From assembly GCA_944323785.1 (NCBI GenBank), contig CALUTU010000011.1:19759-83758 (forward strand): a stretch of DNA of 64,000 nucleotides, written 5' to 3'. How positions within the stretch are numbered: the first letter of the stretch is position 1; each line of letters starts with the position of its first letter. The notes beneath the pieces were generated by a model, which did not search any database, was not told the origin of the DNA, and saw only the letters and a list, made by a program, of their open reading frames with translations. A program made the translations under genes and the position numbers. Of the stretch, positions 35,599-45,385 are shown in pieces. Source of the DNA: an uncultured Bacteroidales bacterium. Lineage in GTDB: Bacteria; Bacteroidota; Bacteroidia; Bacteroidales; UBA932.

Positions 35599-37040
35599 AC
35601 ATCAAACTGGTTGCTCGCTATATCGGTATAGCGTTGGTCTTCAACGCTATCTTCATGTTCATCTCCTTGGCAGTGTCAGCTGTGAACGGGTTCGATTCAT
35701 CGTTCTCTCCGTTGCTTCTGAGTGCATTGATTACGGCCATGGTGGGCTGTTTTCCCCTTATATTTGTGAGGGGACAGGACAATGTTAATCTCCGCGAGGG
35801 TTTTGCCATCACGATCTTCTCCTGGTTCCTGAGTTGTATCTTCGGGATGTTGCCTTATGTGCTATGGGGAGGGGAGTTCACTCTGTCCAATGCCTGGTAC
35901 GAGTCTGTCTCCGGCTATACTACTACCGGAGGGACTGTGCTGACGGATGTGGAGGCCCTGCCTAAGGGGCTGCTCTTCTGGCGCTCCTCCACGCATTTCA
36001 TAGGCGGTATGGGAGTCATGGTCTTCATGCTCCTGGTGCTTCCCTCCATGAGCATGTTCCGCATGAGAATATCCAGGATAGAGATATCATCCCTGTCCAA
36101 GGACAATTACCGTCTGCGCTCAAAGGAGACGGTGAGGGTCATTGCGGCCACGTATGTCGGGATAACGGTATTCACGACAGCGGCCCTTATGGTTGCTGGC
36201 ATGTCGTTTTTCGATGCGGTTAATCATGCGATGAGCATTGTGTCGACTGGCGGCTTCAGTACCAGAAACCTTTCTATCATGTATTATGACTCTCTTGCCA
36301 TAGAGATCGTATGCATAGTCACCATGTACATTTCCACACTTCATTTCGGGATGGTGTACGCGCTGTTCGTAAAGCGTTCTACGGCACTGCTCAAGTCGCC
36401 TGTGTTCAAGTACTTCATGGTATTCTGCCTGTTGATGTCCATCATCATCGGTCTTGATCTGAAGGTCAACGGAGATGCTGAGACATACGGCGAGGCCATG
36501 CGTCTGTCGTTTTTCCAGTTCTCATCCATAATAAGTTCTACGGGCTTCGCCACTGCGGATACGTCTGTATGGCCACTGCTCTCCATTTTCCTGCTTCTGT
36601 TCGCCATGTACCATGGCGGCTGCAGCGGCTCCACTTGCGGAGGCATCAAGGCCGACAGAATCTGGATATTCTACAAGGTGCTGAAGTCCAATGTATATAA
36701 GCAGCTGCATCCCAATGCCGTGATACCGGTCAAGGTCGGGGACAATGTCATAGACCCCTCAATAATCCGCTCGGCGGTCATGTACATCGTGGCGTTTACA
36801 TTTATCTTTATACTTGGAGCCATGCTGATAGGTATTACAGGCCCTACGTTTGAGGAGGCGATATCGGCCTCAATGACTTCTTTGGGCAATGTCGGTCCCG
36901 GTTTCGGCTCATGCGGCTCGATGGGCAATTTCTCTCATTTTACGCCTTTCGCCAAGTTTGTCATGACGGTGGAGATGCTGCTCGGCCGTCTGGAGATATA
37001 CACTCTGCTGATGCTGTTCTTCATATTCAAGAAAGTGTGA
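35595..37040 (+). CDS. trkH: TrkH-family potassium uptake protein
   Basis: 481 residues with about ten membrane helices. Four P-loop filter segments are visible: SGYTTTGGTVL, IVSTGGFSTRN, ISSTGFATADT and SLGNVGPGFGSCG. The central glycines that select for potassium are all present. TrkH normally binds the cytoplasmic TrkA ring. No trkA is next to it; instead the HAMP-like sensor overlaps its start. The RecD-like helicase gene follows 4 bp later. Confidence 0.93.
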   Translation: MNIKLVARYIGIALVFNAIFMFISLAVSAVNGFDSSFSPLLLSALITAMVGCFPLIFVRGQDNVNLREGFAITIFSWFLSCIFGMLPYVLWGGEFTLSNAWYESVSGYTTTGGTVLTDVEALPKGLLFWRSSTHFIGGMGVMVFMLLVLPSMSMFRMRISRIEISSLSKDNYRLRSKETVRVIAATYVGITVFTTAALMVAGMSFFDAVNHAMSIVSTGGFSTRNLSIMYYDSLAIEIVCIVTMYISTLHFGMVYALFVKRSTALLKSPVFKYFMVFCLLMSIIIGLDLKVNGDAETYGEAMRLSFFQFSSIISSTGFATADTSVWPLLSIFLLLFAMYHGGCSGSTCGGIKADRIWIFYKVLKSNVYKQLHPNAVIPVKVGDNVIDPSIIRSAVMYIVAFTFIFILGAMLIGITGPTFEEAISASMTSLGNVGPGFGSCGSMGNFSHFTPFAKFVMTVEMLLGRLEIYTLLMLFFIFKKV

Positions 37041-37044
37041 TGTC

Positions 37045-38451
37045 ATGGCGGTGCGGGAGTTTCTGTTGCAGAGGATACTGGATGACTTTCCATTTGAACC
37101 CACTGAATGTCAGAGACGTCTTTTCGGGATGTTCTCCGACTTTGTCTGCGGTGACGGTGCGATAATGATAGTAAACGGTTATGCCGGTACGGGCAAGACC
37201 GAGGCTGTCGGTGCGGTTGTGCGGGCCATGAAGTCATGTGGGATGCGTTACCGTCTCATGGCTCCGACAGGCAGGGCGGCCAAGGTGCTGTCAGGCTATA
37301 CCGGCGAGAAAGCCACCACGATACACAAGCAGATATACAGGCAGAAATCGATGGATGCCGGTGGCGGCAAGTTTGTCCTGGACCTGAATAAGGACAGGAG
37401 AACATGCTACTTCGTGGACGAGGCCTCGCTTATAACCGTTATGTCGGACAACTCCATGTTCGGCAGCGGCAATCTGCTGGAGGACCTTATTGACTATATC
37501 CGGCAGGGCGAAGGCAACAGGCTGGTGCTGATAGGGGACAGGGCTCAGTTGCCTCCGGTCTCTCTGGACACCAGTCCGGCTCTGGATCCCGATTATGTCG
37601 GTATGTATGCCCGTGTGGATTATGCGGAGCTGGACCAGGTGGTGCGTCAGGCCGACTCGTCCGGAATACTCTTCAATGCTACTCAGGTGCGTCAGGCGAT
37701 AGTCGCAGGAGACTGCACGCAATATCCGCATCTGGTCACCCGGGGCTTTGACGATGTGGACAGTATCGGCGGGGGGGACTTGATAGAGGCGCTGGATGAT
37801 GCCATTAGCCGTTACGGTATAGAGGAGACGGTGGTGCTCTGCCGTTCCAACAAGCGGGCCAACCGATACAATCAGGGTATCCGCGGTTCCGTGCTTTCCC
37901 GCGAGGAGACTCTTTCCAGAGGCGACCGGCTGATGGTGGTCAAGAACTGCTATCAGTTTCTGGACAAGATAGAGGAACTGGACTTTATAGCCAACGGAGA
38001 TATAGCCGAGCTGATCAGAATATCGCATTACGAGGAGCGTTACGGCCTGCAGTTCGCCGAGGCGGTGCTGGCCTTTCCGGATTACGGCGACGTGGAGATT
38101 ACGGCCAAGGTCATCCTGGACACACTTGCATCCGAGACAGCCTCGCTTCCGGCTGACAAGCAGACGCTTCTGTATGAAGGGGTGTATGCCGATTACGACA
38201 ATATCTCCCAGAAGCGCAAGCGCAATGCCGCCGTGCGCGAGGATCCGTATTACAATGCCCTGCAGATAAAGTACTCCACTGCCATCACCTGCCACAAGTC
38301 CCAGGGCGGCCAGTGGAAGTGCGTCTTCGTGGACAACGCTTTCTGGCAGGACACTCTCTCGCTCGAAGACCTCAAGTGGCTCTACACGGCCCTCACCCGC
38401 GCCACCGAAAAGCTCTACCTGGTCAACTTCAACAAGAGATTCTTTCAGTAA
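37045..38451 (+). CDS. RecD-like ATP-dependent DNA helicase
   Basis: 468 residues. Walker A is GYAGTGKT at 45-52. Further SF1B motifs are APTGRAAKVLS, TIHKQIYR, CYFVDEASLI, LIGDRAQLPPV, CRSNKRANRYN, ITCHKSQGGQW and YTALTRATEKLYLV. The protein is shorter than RecD2 and lacks its N-terminal region, matching the Dda-like single-chain helicases common in Bacteroidota. It probably acts in DNA repair or replication. It starts 4 bp after trkH but function is likely separate. Confidence 0.9.
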   Translation: MAVREFLLQRILDDFPFEPTECQRRLFGMFSDFVCGDGAIMIVNGYAGTGKTEAVGAVVRAMKSCGMRYRLMAPTGRAAKVLSGYTGEKATTIHKQIYRQKSMDAGGGKFVLDLNKDRRTCYFVDEASLITVMSDNSMFGSGNLLEDLIDYIRQGEGNRLVLIGDRAQLPPVSLDTSPALDPDYVGMYARVDYAELDQVVRQADSSGILFNATQVRQAIVAGDCTQYPHLVTRGFDDVDSIGGGDLIEALDDAISRYGIEETVVLCRSNKRANRYNQGIRGSVLSREETLSRGDRLMVVKNCYQFLDKIEELDFIANGDIAELIRISHYEERYGLQFAEAVLAFPDYGDVEITAKVILDTLASETASLPADKQTLLYEGVYADYDNISQKRKRNAAVREDPYYNALQIKYSTAITCHKSQGGQWKCVFVDNAFWQDTLSLEDLKWLYTALTRATEKLYLVNFNKRFFQ

Positions 38452-38654
38452 CAGTCAAGGCCGGAATCACTATCTTTTTCGCCCGGCTACTGCTGTCTGC
38501 CCTGCGAGAGTGTACCGTTTTTATCGTTATGCAGTACACCCTCCATGCAGGCGTTTTGCAACACCTCCCCTACAGCGCATTCTTATAGGTTTTGAGGCTC
38601 TTCACTTTTTGAGGGTGTACCGAGTATGCAGATTTTTCGTACACCCTTGCAGTA
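38452..38654. repeat. Intergenic palindromic element, two related units
   Basis: Units at about 38506-38551 and 38611-38653 share the parts GTGTACCG, TTTTT-CGT, GTACACCCT and TGCAG. GTACACCCTC (38534-38543) is the exact inverse of GAGGGTGTAC (38611-38620). The region has no gene and separates two convergent genes. It looks like a pair of REP-type elements. Confidence 0.5.
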
Positions 38655-39863
38655 TTAAATTGTGGTGATGATGAGGAGGCGGGAGCTGTCGGAGGCGGTG
38701 GTGGCCAGGACGCGGAGGATGTCGCTCTCAGAGGTGCCGAGGCGGCGGCGCAACTCCTCGGAGGTCATCGGAAAGTTGCGGGCGGTGACGGAGCAGGACG
38801 GGTATTTCTTCCGGAAATCGCGGATGGCGGCTTTGTTGAACGGCAGTACCTCCACGATGCGGCGTATCTTACCAGGGAAATCCTTATAAACAGAGTTTCC
38901 GACATAGAAGTGGGTGGAGGCGGAGATTTTCCGCAGACCGAAGCGGACGGCAGGAAGTTTGAATGCTCCGCTTTTGAGCAGGGCGGGGGACGGCTCGTAA
39001 AGGAAGCCGGTGATTTCCGATGGGGCAGCAAGTTCTGCAACAGCCTCCGTTTCTTCTCGGAGGGAGAAATGGAATACTGCTGTCTGCGAGGCACTGTCAT
39101 CGAGGATTTCCACTGCCGTAATAGGAATGTCCTCCGGAGAGGCGCTATGACCCCGTTGCATCAGGAGCAGGACCTCCTTGCATTCATTGTTGTGGGAGAC
39201 AATGCGCACTTCTGCGGCCTCGGGCAGTTCCGACAGCAGGACACGGATGTCGGCCATGGGAGAGGCTTTGAGCAGGATGCGGGGGGCGATGCGCAGCAGC
39301 TCGGGGCATAGGGCGGTGATGTCCGGTTCGCAGTCCCTGAGGGAATATACCCTGCCGCCGTCCTTGCCCCTGCGGGCCGGGTCGAGGTAGATGAGGCTAT
39401 ATGAGTCGGACGGGATGTTGCCGAGCATTTCCGGGGTCGTCTCTGCGTGGCAGACCGTGATATTGCTCCTGCCGAGTGCGGAGAAGTTGTGCCGGGCACA
39501 GGCGCAGAGTTCTTCCGAACGCTCGAAGTAGTCTACGGATGCGGCTGCCTGCGAGAGGCTCCACGAATCCACGCCGAGGCCTCCGGTGAGGTCGGCCACC
39601 CTGTCCCCGCTGCTCACGAAACGCTGCTTGTAGAGGGCGGTGGCCTGCGAGCTGCACTGTTCCAGGGGCAGGGACTGCGGATAGAGAAGTCCGGGCTCGG
39701 CGTACCATAGTGGCAGCTTGCTCCGGGCCTTTACCCGTCCCTGGATGCACTTGACCGCCTCCGTCATGTCAATGTCCGGCCACCTCTCCCGGTGCAGCAT
39801 CAGCTCCGCCGGACTGTCTGCCTCATGCGCAATGATAAATTCTGTGAATTTCTGGTATGCCAT
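38655..39863 (-). CDS. Class I SAM-dependent methyltransferase with THUMP-like domain
   Basis: 402 residues from ATG 39863. The SAM motif I is VADLTGGLGVDSW, and a catalytic-type motif LIYLDPARRGKDGGRVY follows, with acidic residue for SAM at YFERSEEL. The C-terminal part matches the THUMP-like domain of a Bacteroidota family. LDPARR resembles a DPPY-like motif, so the substrate may be a nucleic-acid base. RNA is the most likely target. A -7 box on the reverse strand (39868-39875) ends 4 bp before the start codon. Confidence 0.8.
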   Translation of the reverse strand: MAYQKFTEFIIAHEADSPAELMLHRERWPDIDMTEAVKCIQGRVKARSKLPLWYAEPGLLYPQSLPLEQCSSQATALYKQRFVSSGDRVADLTGGLGVDSWSLSQAAASVDYFERSEELCACARHNFSALGRSNITVCHAETTPEMLGNIPSDSYSLIYLDPARRGKDGGRVYSLRDCEPDITALCPELLRIAPRILLKASPMADIRVLLSELPEAAEVRIVSHNNECKEVLLLMQRGHSASPEDIPITAVEILDDSASQTAVFHFSLREETEAVAELAAPSEITGFLYEPSPALLKSGAFKLPAVRFGLRKISASTHFYVGNSVYKDFPGKIRRIVEVLPFNKAAIRDFRKKYPSCSVTARNFPMTSEELRRRLGTSESDILRVLATTASDSSRLLIITTI

Positions 39864-39950
39864 ATTGCAAAATTAAGCCGAAGAGGGGAATTATTTGTGG
39901 ATTTGTTCTGGAAATTTTGTAAATTGCAACGATGAATCGAAAATGAGACT

Positions 39951-41015
39951 ATGAGAAGAATTATTTGCGCGGCTGTCGTGGCGGCAATTCTACTGTCAGG
40001 ATGCGGAAACAGCAGTACCCTGGAAACAGAATTGTCTCCCGAAGTTCTGACGGAAGCTCAGGCAATAGCTCCGGATAAGGTTTACGATCTGCCGGAACTG
40101 TTTTTCGCAGGTTCAGCTCTTGTGTATGGAGATCGGTATGCGGTGTGCGAGATGGAGACCCAGGAATTTGCGGCGGAAGTGTATGACCTGAAGGAAGGGA
40201 ATGTGGTCGGGAAACTGCTGCACTACGGCAACGGTCCGCAGGAAGTGTTAGTCCCGATTTTCAATATGTTCGGAGATACGCTGCAGGTGGTGGATATACA
40301 GAAGAACAGGCTGTTCATGATTCCGTGCGCAGACTTTCCTGATGCCGGAATCGCCAGAGAGATAAAATACGATTTCATTACCTTGTCCCTGGTTTCGTGC
40401 GGGGACAGCCTGCTGGCCCTCAACCCGTTTTATTTCGAGAACGATGACCTGGACATACACAACGGCGAACCCCTGTTTTTCTATACCGACGGCGGGAAGG
40501 CTCCGTACGACGCATCGAAGATCATGACGGCCGGAGTGGTGCAGGGGCCGGTGGCCGTGCATCCCGAGAGCGGAAGGGTGGTTTTCGCCAACAGTGTGGA
40601 ATCTGAGATATTTATCCTGAATAAGGACCTTTCCGTGAACCGTAGGATTACCGGACCGCGTCATGAAAGTACGGACTATGCGGTGGCGGAAGGCCAGCTG
40701 CTGTTTTCCGGAAATATAGCCAATACATATCTGTCCGCCTGCTCCGACCGAGAGTATGTCTATCTTATCTACGACGGCAGGTATTACGATCTGTATGAGG
40801 ATAATGTAGACGGGGCGAATACCGACCACGACCTGTATCTTTTCCAGATGGACTGGGACGGACGGTTGGTCGGAAGTTATGTCCTGGAGGGAGTCAGGTA
40901 TGTCGGCTCGAGACTGAGCTGCGGTTCACAGCCGGGGACGGTGTATGTCTCCGCCATTTCGCCCGACGAGGGGAATCTTCAGATATTTTACTATGATCTC
41001 AGAAAGTACAACTAA
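39951..41015 (+). CDS. Six-bladed beta-propeller lipoprotein (BF3164-like)
   Basis: 354 residues. Lipobox LLSGC gives a lipid-anchored Cys. The rest reads as repeated strands with VYDLKEGNVVGKLLHYGNGP, TLQVVDIQKNRLFMI and ESEIFILNKDLSV, the TolB_like/BF3164 propeller pattern found across Bacteroidota. It should sit on the periplasmic face of a membrane. Function is unknown. It lies 12 bp before the phosphoglucomutase gene, possibly in one unit. Confidence 0.75.
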   Translation: MRRIICAAVVAAILLSGCGNSSTLETELSPEVLTEAQAIAPDKVYDLPELFFAGSALVYGDRYAVCEMETQEFAAEVYDLKEGNVVGKLLHYGNGPQEVLVPIFNMFGDTLQVVDIQKNRLFMIPCADFPDAGIAREIKYDFITLSLVSCGDSLLALNPFYFENDDLDIHNGEPLFFYTDGGKAPYDASKIMTAGVVQGPVAVHPESGRVVFANSVESEIFILNKDLSVNRRITGPRHESTDYAVAEGQLLFSGNIANTYLSACSDREYVYLIYDGRYYDLYEDNVDGANTDHDLYLFQMDWDGRLVGSYVLEGVRYVGSRLSCGSQPGTVYVSAISPDEGNLQIFYYDLRKYN

Positions 41016-41027
41016 TCCTTAAAAGAT

Positions 41028-42683
41028 ATGAATTACAGAGAAGTCGCAATGCAGTGGACAGGTCCGGCTTATGACGAGGAGACCAGGGCCGGGGTCAATG
41101 CTCTCCTTCACGGAGACGAGAAAGAACTGGAAGATGCCTTTTACCGCAATCTGGAGTTCGGTACGGGCGGACTGCGCGGTATAATGGGCGTGGGAACCAA
41201 CCGCATGAACAAGTACACTGTGGGTATGGCCACTCAGGGATTCGCCAATTACATTGCCAAGGCTTTCCCCGGGGAGGAGATCAGGGTGGCCGTCTCCTAT
41301 GACTCAAGGAACAACAGCCGCGATTTCGCCAGGATTACCGCCGAGGTATTCGCCAACAACGGCTTCCTCGTATATCTGTTCGACAATATCCGGCCTACCC
41401 CTGAGCTCAGCTTCGCCATACGTCACTATCACTGCCATGCAGGCGTGATGATCACGGCCTCGCACAATCCCAAGGAGTACAACGGCTACAAGGCGTACTG
41501 GCAGGACGGTGCCCAGCTTACTGCGCCTCACGATACCGCAGTGATAGATGAGGTTAATAAGATAGCGGATCCTTCTATGGTCAGGTTCGGGGAGGAGGGT
41601 GCCTCAAGGATTCAGATGATGGGAGAGGAGACCGACAAGGTGTATCTGGATTCGGTGCTGTCGCTGATGCTCTCGCCTGAGTCCATCGCACGTCACAAGG
41701 ATATCAAGCTCGTCTATACTCCTCTGCACGGTACCGGTGTGCGTCTGGTGCCCAGAGCCTTGAGGCAGATAGGCTTTACAGAGGTGTTCCCTGTGGCGGA
41801 CCAGATGGTAAGCGACGGCAATTTCCCGACGGTCGTCTCGCCCAATCCCGAGGAGCCTTCGGCCCTGAAGATGGCCGTAGAGCTGGCTGAGGCCAAGGGT
41901 GCCGACATAGTGCTGGCTACCGACCCTGACGCTGACCGCGTGGGTGTGGCCGTCCGTGACGACAAGGGTAAGATGGTGCTGCTGACCGGCAATCAGACCG
42001 CCGCGGTGCTTACCTATTATATACTGACCCGCTGGAAAGAACTTGGAAAGCTTAACAAGGATACGTATTGTGTAAAGACCATCGTGACCACAGAGCTGCT
42101 GACAGCCATCGCCGACAAGTTTGGAGTACAGATGTACGACGTGCTTACGGGCTTCAAGTATATCGCCCAGATAGTCCGTGAGAACGAGGGCCGCAGGACT
42201 TTCATCTGCGGAGGCGAGGAAAGCTACGGCTTCAATGTGGGCGAGTTCGTCCGGGACAAGGATGCCGTGATTACCTGCTCGTTCGTAGCCGAGTGCGCCG
42301 CCTGGGCTGCGGATCAGGGCCTGACACTGTACGGCCTGCTGCAGAAGATATACGCTGAGTTCGGTATCTACCGTGAGAAGCTGGTGTCGCTGACCAAGAA
42401 AGGCATAGACGGTACGCAGCAGATAGCGGCCATGATGAGACGCTACCGGGACAATCCGCCTTCGCACCTGGGAGAGTCGCCGGTGCTCAAGGTCATAGAC
42501 TATACCGAGCCCGATAAGACAGGTCTGCCCAAGTCCAACGTGCTCAGGTTCTTCTCCGAGGACGGTTCAGTGGTGACAGTGCGTCCCTCGGGTACGGAGC
42601 CGAAGATAAAGTTCTATTTCGGAGCGAAGGGAGACAGTGCTGACAGGACGATAGAGTTACTTGTCAGACAGTTTTCGGAATAA
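41028..42683 (+). CDS. Phosphoglucomutase/phosphomannomutase, alpha-D-phosphohexomutase family
   Basis: 551 residues. The phosphoserine loop is MITASHNPKEYNGYK, the Mg site is ATDPDADRVGVAV, the sugar loop is CGGEESYGF and the phosphate loop is RPSGTEPKIKFY. All four are intact. The length and GTGGLRGIMGVGTNRMN opening match the PgcA-type enzymes of Bacteroidota. It interconverts hexose 1- and 6-phosphates for glycogen, capsule or LPS synthesis. Its 3' end overlaps the convergent pssA by 27 bp. Confidence 0.94.
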   Translation: MNYREVAMQWTGPAYDEETRAGVNALLHGDEKELEDAFYRNLEFGTGGLRGIMGVGTNRMNKYTVGMATQGFANYIAKAFPGEEIRVAVSYDSRNNSRDFARITAEVFANNGFLVYLFDNIRPTPELSFAIRHYHCHAGVMITASHNPKEYNGYKAYWQDGAQLTAPHDTAVIDEVNKIADPSMVRFGEEGASRIQMMGEETDKVYLDSVLSLMLSPESIARHKDIKLVYTPLHGTGVRLVPRALRQIGFTEVFPVADQMVSDGNFPTVVSPNPEEPSALKMAVELAEAKGADIVLATDPDADRVGVAVRDDKGKMVLLTGNQTAAVLTYYILTRWKELGKLNKDTYCVKTIVTTELLTAIADKFGVQMYDVLTGFKYIAQIVRENEGRRTFICGGEESYGFNVGEFVRDKDAVITCSFVAECAAWAADQGLTLYGLLQKIYAEFGIYREKLVSLTKKGIDGTQQIAAMMRRYRDNPPSHLGESPVLKVIDYTEPDKTGLPKSNVLRFFSEDGSVVTVRPSGTEPKIKFYFGAKGDSADRTIELLVRQFSE

Positions 42684-43385
42684 TGCCGCTGCCGCGTTCC
42701 AGATGATGTAGAACGCGAAGATGAAGAATACGATGCCCGTCCAGTGAATCTTCAGGACAAGAAGAACGGCTGCGGCGGGTATTGTTATGCACAGGAATGT
42801 GTACCGCTGTGCATTGGCCTTCCATTTCAGGGATTTGAATTTCAGGGAGAACATGGGAATCTCGCTGATCATCAGGAAGGACAGTATGAGGGTGATGGCC
42901 GGGATGGCGAAATTGTTGGCCAGGAAAGTATTGGCGGTCTGCTCGTAGTGGGCGGCAAAGGCGGCCAGGGATGCGGCGCAGAGCCCGGAAGCCGGTACCG
43001 GCAGACCGAGGAAGCTCTCGCTCTGGCGGGTGTCCAGATTGAACTTGGCCAGCCTGAGGGCGGAGAATGCCGCGAGTATAAGAGGAAAATAGCAGATATA
43101 TGGATGTATTCCGGCAGTGAAGCCGTTAAGATAGTTGTAAAGTATAAGGGAAGGAGCCAGTCCGAAACTCACGGTGTCCGAGAGGGAGTCCAGCTCCTTT
43201 CCTATGTCGGAGTAAGCATTGAGGGCACGGGCTGTCAGACCGTCCAGAAAATCAAATACGGCGGCCAGGATTACAAATCCCAGGGCCGTGTCCAGTCTGT
43301 CCTGAAAGGCCATGATAACCGCCACCGCCCCGGATATGAGGTTGAGGCAGGTGACGGTATTCGGTATGTGTTTCCTGAAGCCCAT
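42657..43385 (-). CDS. pssA: CDP-diacylglycerol-serine O-phosphatidyltransferase
   Basis: 242 residues from ATG 43385. The CDP-alcohol phosphotransferase motif is intact: DFLDGLTARALNAYSDIGKELDSLSD (quoted in parts: DFLDGLTAR, GKELDSLSD) with all four metal-binding Asp. About seven membrane helices follow. It makes phosphatidylserine, the precursor of phosphatidylethanolamine. Its last 27 bp overlap the end of the phosphoglucomutase gene on the other strand. Confidence 0.93.
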   Translation of the reverse strand: MGFRKHIPNTVTCLNLISGAVAVIMAFQDRLDTALGFVILAAVFDFLDGLTARALNAYSDIGKELDSLSDTVSFGLAPSLILYNYLNGFTAGIHPYICYFPLILAAFSALRLAKFNLDTRQSESFLGLPVPASGLCAASLAAFAAHYEQTANTFLANNFAIPAITLILSFLMISEIPMFSLKFKSLKWKANAQRYTFLCITIPAAAVLLVLKIHWTGIVFFIFAFYIIWNAAAALFRKLSDK

Positions 43386-43400
43386 GCTCAAAGCAGATGC

Positions 43401-44615
43401 TTAGAGGTTCATCTTGGCTCTGATCTCCTCGGGGATGGCGTTCTTGTTGACCAGTACGTCCATGGTCTTGTACCTTACGAAAGCCTCGGATACGTACCAG
43501 ATGCCGTCATACTTTCCGGCATCGCCCCATGAGTTCTTCACCATGTAGTATTTCTTGCCGGTCTGGTCCTTGGCGATACCGAAGATCTGCATACCGTGGT
43601 CATCGGTGGTCTGATAGTTGTCGTAGCCTTCCTGACGCATCTCCTGGGTAATCTCCAGTTCGGGGCAGGGAGCCTCGAACGCCTTCTTGTAGAGGTCGTT
43701 CTTTGAACTTCCGATCCAGCGGGCCTGGTCGGTGCCGGTCTCCTTCAGCTCTACCTCCATCTTGTCGTAGTCGGGTACGATGCCGAGTCCGTCGCGGGTG
43801 AAGCCTCTCTCGCTTACGTCAGAGGCCCATGCTACGGTGTAGCCGTTCTCAAGAGCGTTGTCGATGATAGCGATCAGATCGTCAAGAGGAACGTTCATGG
43901 ATGACTCCCAGAGCCAGTTGTCGGGCACTTCGATGACCATGTTCTCGTAGAACGGCCTGTGTGTCCAGGATGTGAGGTCAACGTAGTCGTCGAGGTCGAT
44001 GCCGAGGGACTCCATGTAGGTGTGGGGATTGTACTCCTTGCCGTTTACTGTGAAAGTCTCGGGGCACTCACCCAGATATGCGTCCAGGATACCTTTGAAA
44101 CCTTCTTTCCAGGCGGTGGAGAGAGTACCGTTGGGATTCTTTACGATTACATCGAGATAAGCCCTGAGCACTCCGTCAAGCTCGTTGTGGCGGTGCTCGT
44201 CAGTGCCGTAGTTGAGGCCCTTCATCTCCCACTCGGGCACGATGCCGTAGTGCTTGAGACCGTAGAGCACGTTGCCGAAAGAGCTGCCCTGGCCGAAGTT
44301 GAGGACTCCGTGGAGCCTTACGAACTTCTCGCCCTTTTCCTGATAGGAGTTGTGTACGATGAACATCTCCGAGAGATCAAGAGAGTCGGTATAGCCGTTC
44401 TTCAGGATCTCTGACTCGAAGAATGACAGAGCCGAGAAGCACCAGCAGGTGCCTGAGCTGGCCTGGTCCTTGATCGAGGTGATGGGATTCTCGATGACGG
44501 TTGTGAACTTGTATCCTTCCGGCTCAGCTTCTTTGCTTTTCTTGTTCTTGGCGGAGAGTGCCGGGGTGATCATGCATCCGATGCACAGTACTGTGATGAT
44601 TTGTTTTACAGACAT
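43401..44615 (-). CDS. C1B-family cysteine peptidase (bleomycin hydrolase/aminopeptidase C type), secreted
   Basis: 404 residues from ATG 44615. A signal peptide ends near ITPALSA, unlike cytoplasmic PepC. The catalytic Cys is Cys 57 in QASSGTCWCFS, His lies in DDHGMQIFG and Asn in VKNSWGDAGKY, so the triad is complete. The length suits the C1B fold. It probably degrades peptides in the periplasm. The gene follows queE by 17 bp. C10-type proteases are ruled out by these motifs. Confidence 0.9.
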   Translation of the reverse strand: MSVKQIITVLCIGCMITPALSAKNKKSKEAEPEGYKFTTVIENPITSIKDQASSGTCWCFSALSFFESEILKNGYTDSLDLSEMFIVHNSYQEKGEKFVRLHGVLNFGQGSSFGNVLYGLKHYGIVPEWEMKGLNYGTDEHRHNELDGVLRAYLDVIVKNPNGTLSTAWKEGFKGILDAYLGECPETFTVNGKEYNPHTYMESLGIDLDDYVDLTSWTHRPFYENMVIEVPDNWLWESSMNVPLDDLIAIIDNALENGYTVAWASDVSERGFTRDGLGIVPDYDKMEVELKETGTDQARWIGSSKNDLYKKAFEAPCPELEITQEMRQEGYDNYQTTDDHGMQIFGIAKDQTGKKYYMVKNSWGDAGKYDGIWYVSEAFVRYKTMDVLVNKNAIPEEIRAKMNL

Positions 44616-44632
44616 AATGATTATTGAATTAA

Positions 44633-45268
44633 TTAAGGTATATTCATGTATTTGTGGGTCTGGAGCGATATTCTCCAGACTGGGTGGTGCTTCACATACT
44701 CTATTATCAGCGGCATAACGGTGTTCCGGCGGCTCCATTCGGCCTGCAGGAACGGCAGGCAGCCGTCCTTGGTCTGCGCCCGGCAGCTCTCGGCCCAGGC
44801 GAAGTCCTCCTCTGAACTGATTACGGCCTTTATCTCGTCCGCAGCCTTCAGCACTTCGGTCTTAGGGGGGCAGTGTTTCTTGGGAGAGAGGCAGATCCAG
44901 TCGAACTGTCCGCTGAGCGGATGCGTGCCGGAGGTCTCCAGAAATATGCTGTAGCTTCTGTCCTTCAATCCGGAGCAGAGAGCGTCCAGATTGTGCATAA
45001 GCGGCTCTCCGCCGGTGATTATGACATTGGCGGCCGGAGACGAGATGATTTCACCTATTATATCTTCCACAGGTGTGAGCGGATGGCTGTCCGGATTCCA
45101 TGTATTTTTGGAGTCGCACCACGGGCAATATACGTCACAGCCTCCCAGGCGGATGAACCATGCTGCCCTGCCTGTATTGTATCCCTCGCCCTGTATTGAG
45201 TAGAAAGACTCAACCAGAGGAAGGCGCAGGCCGTTGCCTGTGTGTCGGGTGCTGTGTGTGTCGCTCAT
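44633..45268 (-). CDS. queE: 7-carboxy-7-deazaguanine synthase QueE
   Basis: 211 residues. The radical-SAM cysteines are in GCDVYCPWCD (Cx3CxxC), the short spacing seen in many QueE enzymes. ESFYSIQGEGYNTGRAAWFIRL opens the protein and IITGGEPLMH binds SAM. It makes the deazaguanine ring for queuosine. A -7 box on the reverse strand lies at 45298-45305. No other que genes are in the window. Confidence 0.92.
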   Translation of the reverse strand: MSDTHSTRHTGNGLRLPLVESFYSIQGEGYNTGRAAWFIRLGGCDVYCPWCDSKNTWNPDSHPLTPVEDIIGEIISSPAANVIITGGEPLMHNLDALCSGLKDRSYSIFLETSGTHPLSGQFDWICLSPKKHCPPKTEVLKAADEIKAVISSEEDFAWAESCRAQTKDGCLPFLQAEWSRRNTVMPLIIEYVKHHPVWRISLQTHKYMNIP

Positions 45269-45361
45269 TATGGGTGTTTCAAATGGATTTAAACGGACAA
45301 ATGTAATAAAAAACTGTCATAATGTCATAAAATCTTAACGGCAGGCTTTTTGAGTGATTAT

Positions 45362-45385
45362 ATGAACAAAGGAGAAAAGTTATGA
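45362..45385 (+). CDS. Possible leader peptide overlapping clpB
   Basis: ATG 45362 opens a seven-codon frame (MNKGEKL) whose TGA at 45383-45385 overlaps the clpB ATG at 45382 (ATGA). An AAAGGAG sequence inside it lies about 8 bp before clpB. Coupled translation or a simple Shine-Dalgarno site would both explain it. Confidence 0.35.
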   Translation: MNKGEKL

